18,699 nucleotides of DNA from an uncultured Burkholderiales bacterium (GTDB taxonomy: Bacteria > Pseudomonadota > Gammaproteobacteria > Burkholderiales > Burkholderiaceae_C): assembly GCA_903926695.1 (NCBI GenBank), contig CAIYKK010000630.1:1-18699 (forward strand), in the 5' to 3' direction. The position numbers and the translations under genes are program-made. Positions 16,588 through 18,699 of the stretch are shown here, in pieces; positions within the stretch are counted from its first letter, which is position 1; each line of letters begins with the position of its first letter. Under the pieces are notes generated by a model. It was given only the letters and a program-made list of their open reading frames with translations, did not search any database and was not told where the DNA came from.

Positions 16588-17634
16588 ATGTCCCTGTTTC
16601 CCTACGCCCTGGCCCGTCCCTTTTTATTCAGCCTCGATCCCGAAGCGGCCCACGATTTGACGATGGCCTCGCTGGCGCGCACGCAAGGCACGCCGCTGAC
16701 GGCGGCTTATTGCAGCGCCAAGGTCAGCGACCCGATTGAGCTGGCCGGGCTGAAGTTTCCGAACCGCGTCGGCCTGGCCGCTGGCCTCGACAAAAACGCC
16801 CGCTGTATTGACGGCCTGGCCGCTATGGGTTTTGGTTTTGTTGAAGTCGGCACCGTCACGCCCAAAGCCCAGCCCGGCAACCCCAAGCCGCGCATGTTCC
16901 GCCTGCCCGAAGCCAACGCGCTGATTAACCGGCTGGGTTTTAACAACGACGGGCTTGATGCGTTTCTGGCCAACGTCAAAAAATCCGCCATCCGCCAGAA
17001 AAATAATCCGCTGCTGCTCGGCCTGAATATCGGAAAAAACGCCGCCACGCCGATTGAAAATGCCGTGGACGATTATTTAATCTGCCTCGACGGCGTCTAT
17101 CCGCACGCTGATTACGTCACCGTCAACATTTCCAGCCCGAACACCAAAAACCTGCGCGCCCTGCAAAGCGATGAAGCGCTGGACGCGCTGCTCGGGCGCA
17201 TTGCCGAACGCCTCGAAATACTGGCGACGCAGCACGGCAAACGCGTGCCGATTTTTGTGAAAATCGCGCCCGATCTGGACGACGCGCAAATCGAAGTAAT
17301 TGCCGCCACATTAAAACGCCACGCGATGGACGGCGTGGTCGCCACCAACACGACGCTGAGCCGCGAAGCCGTCAAAGGCCTGCGCCACGCCGAAGAAACC
17401 GGCGGCCTGAGCGGCGCGCCCGTGCTGGAAGCCAGCAACCGCGTGATTCGCCAGCTGCGCGCCGCGCTGGGCGTGGGCTTCCCGATCATCGGCGTGGGCG
17501 GCGTGATGAGCGGCGCGGACGCCGTCTCGAAAATCAAGGCCGGGGCCGATGTAGTGCAGATTTACACCGGCCTGATTTACAAAGGCCCGGCGCTGGTGGG
17601 CGAAGCGGCGCTGGCGATTAAAAAGAGCCGCTAA
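16588..17634 (+). CDS. pyrD: Dihydroorotate dehydrogenase, quinone-dependent (class 2)
   Basis: PyrD oxidises dihydroorotate to orotate in pyrimidine synthesis, passing electrons through FMN to the quinone pool at the inner membrane. The 348-residue protein has the class 2 N-terminal helices ([20 protein letters not shown]) for membrane and quinone contact. These are followed by [27 protein letters not shown] with the catalytic Ser183, and the FMN phosphate site near [11 protein letters not shown] and [14 protein letters not shown] at 16588 is the family start; the frame is open to 16465, but that part is not conserved in character. No Shine-Dalgarno is visible. Its promoter must lie in the 148-bp divergent gap. 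Confidence 0.97.
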   Translation: MSLFPYALARPFLFSLDPEAAHDLTMASLARTQGTPLTAAYCSAKVSDPIELAGLKFPNRVGLAAGLDKNARCIDGLAAMGFGFVEVGTVTPKAQPGNPKPRMFRLPEANALINRLGFNNDGLDAFLANVKKSAIRQKNNPLLLGLNIGKNAATPIENAVDDYLICLDGVYPHADYVTVNISSPNTKNLRALQSDEALDALLGRIAERLEILATQHGKRVPIFVKIAPDLDDAQIEVIAATLKRHAMDGVVATNTTLSREAVKGLRHAEETGGLSGAPVLEASNRVIRQLRAALGVGFPIIGVGGVMSGADAVSKIKAGADVVQIYTGLIYKGPALVGEAALAIKKSR

Positions 17635-17667
17635 AACAACACTCCATCAGGAGCGATTTCATCCGCT

Positions 17668-17695
17668 GATTTTTAGATTTTCCAATCTAAAAATC
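17668..17695. terminator. AT-rich 12-bp hairpin after pyrD
   Basis: GATTTTTAGATT (17668–17679) pairs perfectly with AATCTAAAAATC (17684–17695) around a TTCC loop, followed by a T-rich stretch. It could end pyrD transcription weakly. Its composition is unlike the GC-rich terminators elsewhere in the window and fits the AT-rich segment it sits in. Confidence 0.5.
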
Positions 17696-17696
17696 G

Positions 17697-17725
17697 TTGT
17701 TTTAAACAGTAAATTCAGATAACAT
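17697..17725 (+). promoter_or_regulatory. Candidate promoter of the small secreted protein
   Basis: TTGTTT (17697–17702) and TAACAT (17720–17725) are 17 bp apart, in a suitably AT-rich context about 55 bp before the start codon. The -35 match is weak. Confidence 0.3.
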
Positions 17726-17781
17726 TCAGTTGTCTAATTTACGGTTAGACTCCAAAAACGCAGTCAATTAAGGAGTGAATG

Positions 17782-18168
17782 ATGATTTTAAGAAAAATTG
17801 CATGTGCAGCGCTGTTTGCCTTTGCAGTCCCCGCTTTTGCCGCTGATGAACCAGCACCACTTCCACAAAAAATGGAAGGCAAGTGGGGTCGAAGCGAGAA
17901 AATGGCAGAAGTCAAGTTAATTGAAATGGAATCGCCAACAAAGGCCAAACTCAAGGTCGTTTTCTGGGATGGATGTACACGGCGGGGAGAAACAACCGCT
18001 GAATTTAAAGAAGGGGCTTGGACATTCATCGCGCCGCCTGGCCCTCAATTTTGTGAACCCCTCACAGTAACGATGACTCAAATTCCCGAAAAAAATCGTT
18101 TTGAAGGCACCTATGAAACCAACTTCAGAGGATCCGTCGCAAAAGGTAAGCTCTACCTGGAATGGTAA
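17782..18168 (+). CDS. Small secreted protein of unknown function
   Basis: I do not recognise this family. The 128-residue product has a clear signal peptide (MILRKIACAALFAFAVPAFA, cleavage before ADEP). A mature domain of about 108 residues follows, with alternating polar and hydrophobic segments that suggest beta strands. It has two cysteines (WDGC and QFCEPL) that could form a periplasmic disulfide. It ends in short strands GTYETNF and GKLYLEW. AGGAG lies 6 nt before the second of two adjacent ATG codons, so that one is preferred over 17779. Base composition is much more AT-rich than pyrD, which suggests separate acquisition. Confidence 0.75.
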   Translation: MILRKIACAALFAFAVPAFAADEPAPLPQKMEGKWGRSEKMAEVKLIEMESPTKAKLKVVFWDGCTRRGETTAEFKEGAWTFIAPPGPQFCEPLTVTMTQIPEKNRFEGTYETNFRGSVAKGKLYLEW

Positions 18169-18354
18169 AAATTTAATGCTGTGCAGAGGCTGTTGCGGCG
18201 GCGCACCGCCACTCATGCGGCGGTAGTCCTTGGCGGACAGGATGACCACCGCGTCCTGCCCGCGCCGCGTGACCAGTTGCGGCCCCTCACTCAGCGTGAG
18301 ATCCACGAGTTCACTGAAGCGGCTTTTCGCTTCCTGCAATTGCCATGTGTGCAT
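17917..18354 (-). pseudogene. Phd/YefM-type antitoxin, C-terminus lost, no toxin partner
   Basis: From ATG 18354 (GGAG 6 nt upstream) the protein reads MHTWQLQEAKSRFSELVD and then LVTRRGQDAVVILSAKDYRRM, the DNA-binding half of Phd/YefM antitoxins. After about residue 50 (near 18200) the family pattern ends. The frame then runs, without meaning, antisense through the whole secreted-protein gene to 17917. The toxin-neutralising C-terminal tail and a downstream toxin gene are both absent. Either a short DNA-binding protein is still made or the gene is dead. Only 18180–18354 should be treated as antitoxin sequence. Confidence 0.75.
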
Positions 18355-18367
18355 ACCATTCTCCAAA

Positions 18368-18389
18368 CTAGTCAGTCCGGTCAGATTAG
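18368..18389. promoter_or_regulatory. Imperfect palindrome, candidate Phd operator
   Basis: A 22-bp imperfect palindrome centred on CCGG matches in 8 of 11 positions per arm. It lies 14 bp upstream of the antitoxin start and 19 bp before the next gene on the other strand. Phd proteins commonly repress their own promoters at such sites; its use here is inferred. Confidence 0.3.
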
Positions 18390-18407
18390 TCGAACCTAAA
18401 GAAACAC

Positions 18408-18699
18408 ATGCTCACACTCCTCAAATCCCTGGCCCGCAGCGCGGCGCTGATGCTGGCGCTGCTTTTTTTTGGCGCTGCCGCCATTGCGCAAACCGCGCCG
18501 CAGGACAAAACCACCGCCGATATCCGGCTCGAATTGCTGCAAAAAATGCAGCAGGACGGCTTTCTGAGCGACAAAATGGCGCAGGAAGCGCGGCTCAAAT
18601 ACGTCGATCCCAAGGCGGTGAATGCGCCCGTGGCCAAAGACGCGCCGCCCGCCGCGCCCAGCCTGTGGGAGCGTTATGTGTCGTGGGTGAATTTTTTCA
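18408..18699 (+). CDS. Exported protein of unknown function, N-terminal part (runs off window)
   Basis: The first ~97 residues are visible. A signal peptide or signal anchor (LARSAALMLALLFFGAAAIAQ) is followed by a charged helical stretch, IRLELLQKMQQDGFLSDKMAQEARLKYVD, an Ala/Pro linker, and WERYVSWVNFF, where a membrane helix may begin. I do not recognise the family. GC content returns to that of the core genes, so it is probably a resident gene. No strong ribosome site precedes the ATG. A run of eight T (18463–18470) lies in the signal-peptide codons. Confidence 0.75.
   Translation, partial: MLTLLKSLARSAALMLALLFFGAAAIAQTAPQDKTTADIRLELLQKMQQDGFLSDKMAQEARLKYVDPKAVNAPVAKDAPPAAPSLWERYVSWVNFF

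Noticed and set aside
17917..18180. C-terminal half of the antitoxin frame as real protein
   Set aside because: It is the antisense of the secreted-protein gene and carries no antitoxin pattern.

Overview
The window looks like a chromosomal segment of a betaproteobacterium, most likely Burkholderiales and Comamonadaceae-like. Reasons: the proteins have the length and motif spacing typical of that group, core genes are GC-rich, and the block rlmE–ftsH–folP–glmM next to yhbY is a conserved proteobacterial neighbourhood. This placement is inferred from sequence character, not from a database search.

Region 1 (1–6278, minus strand) is an accessory, visibly more AT-rich operon for a cell-surface glycan or lipid modification. 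Transcription should start from a strong sigma-70-like promoter (6251–6278). It then runs through a GtrA-family membrane protein, a soluble GT2 glycosyltransferase, a GT-C-type membrane glycosyltransferase, a small-molecule nucleotidyltransferase, a fused flippase-like/kinase-like protein, and a HAD phosphatase cut by the window edge. Neighbouring genes overlap or lie within about 25 bp of each other. The set suggests that a small precursor is phosphorylated and nucleotide-activated, while a lipid-linked sugar is made, flipped and transferred outside the inner membrane. This is the least conventional part of the window.

Region 2 (6504–11785, minus strand) holds housekeeping genes: rlmE (23S rRNA methylation), ftsH (membrane AAA+ protease), folP (folate synthesis) and glmM (cell-wall precursor synthesis). 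A terminator hairpin sits between ftsH and folP and another follows glmM. A decayed TnpB gene of the IS200/IS605 group (11812–12217) abuts the 5' side of rlmE.

Region 3 (12337–17634) carries yhbY (ribosome assembly factor), prlC (oligopeptidase A), a periplasmic DUF4124/glutaredoxin-like protein, rpiA (minus strand) and pyrD. The yhbY–prlC gap contains a strong bidirectional terminator.

Region 4 (17635–18699) is accessory again. It has an AT-rich stretch encoding a small secreted protein, a Phd-type antitoxin whose C-terminus and toxin partner appear to be lost, a possible operator palindrome, and the start of an exported protein that runs off the window. No tRNA, rRNA or CRISPR array was seen.
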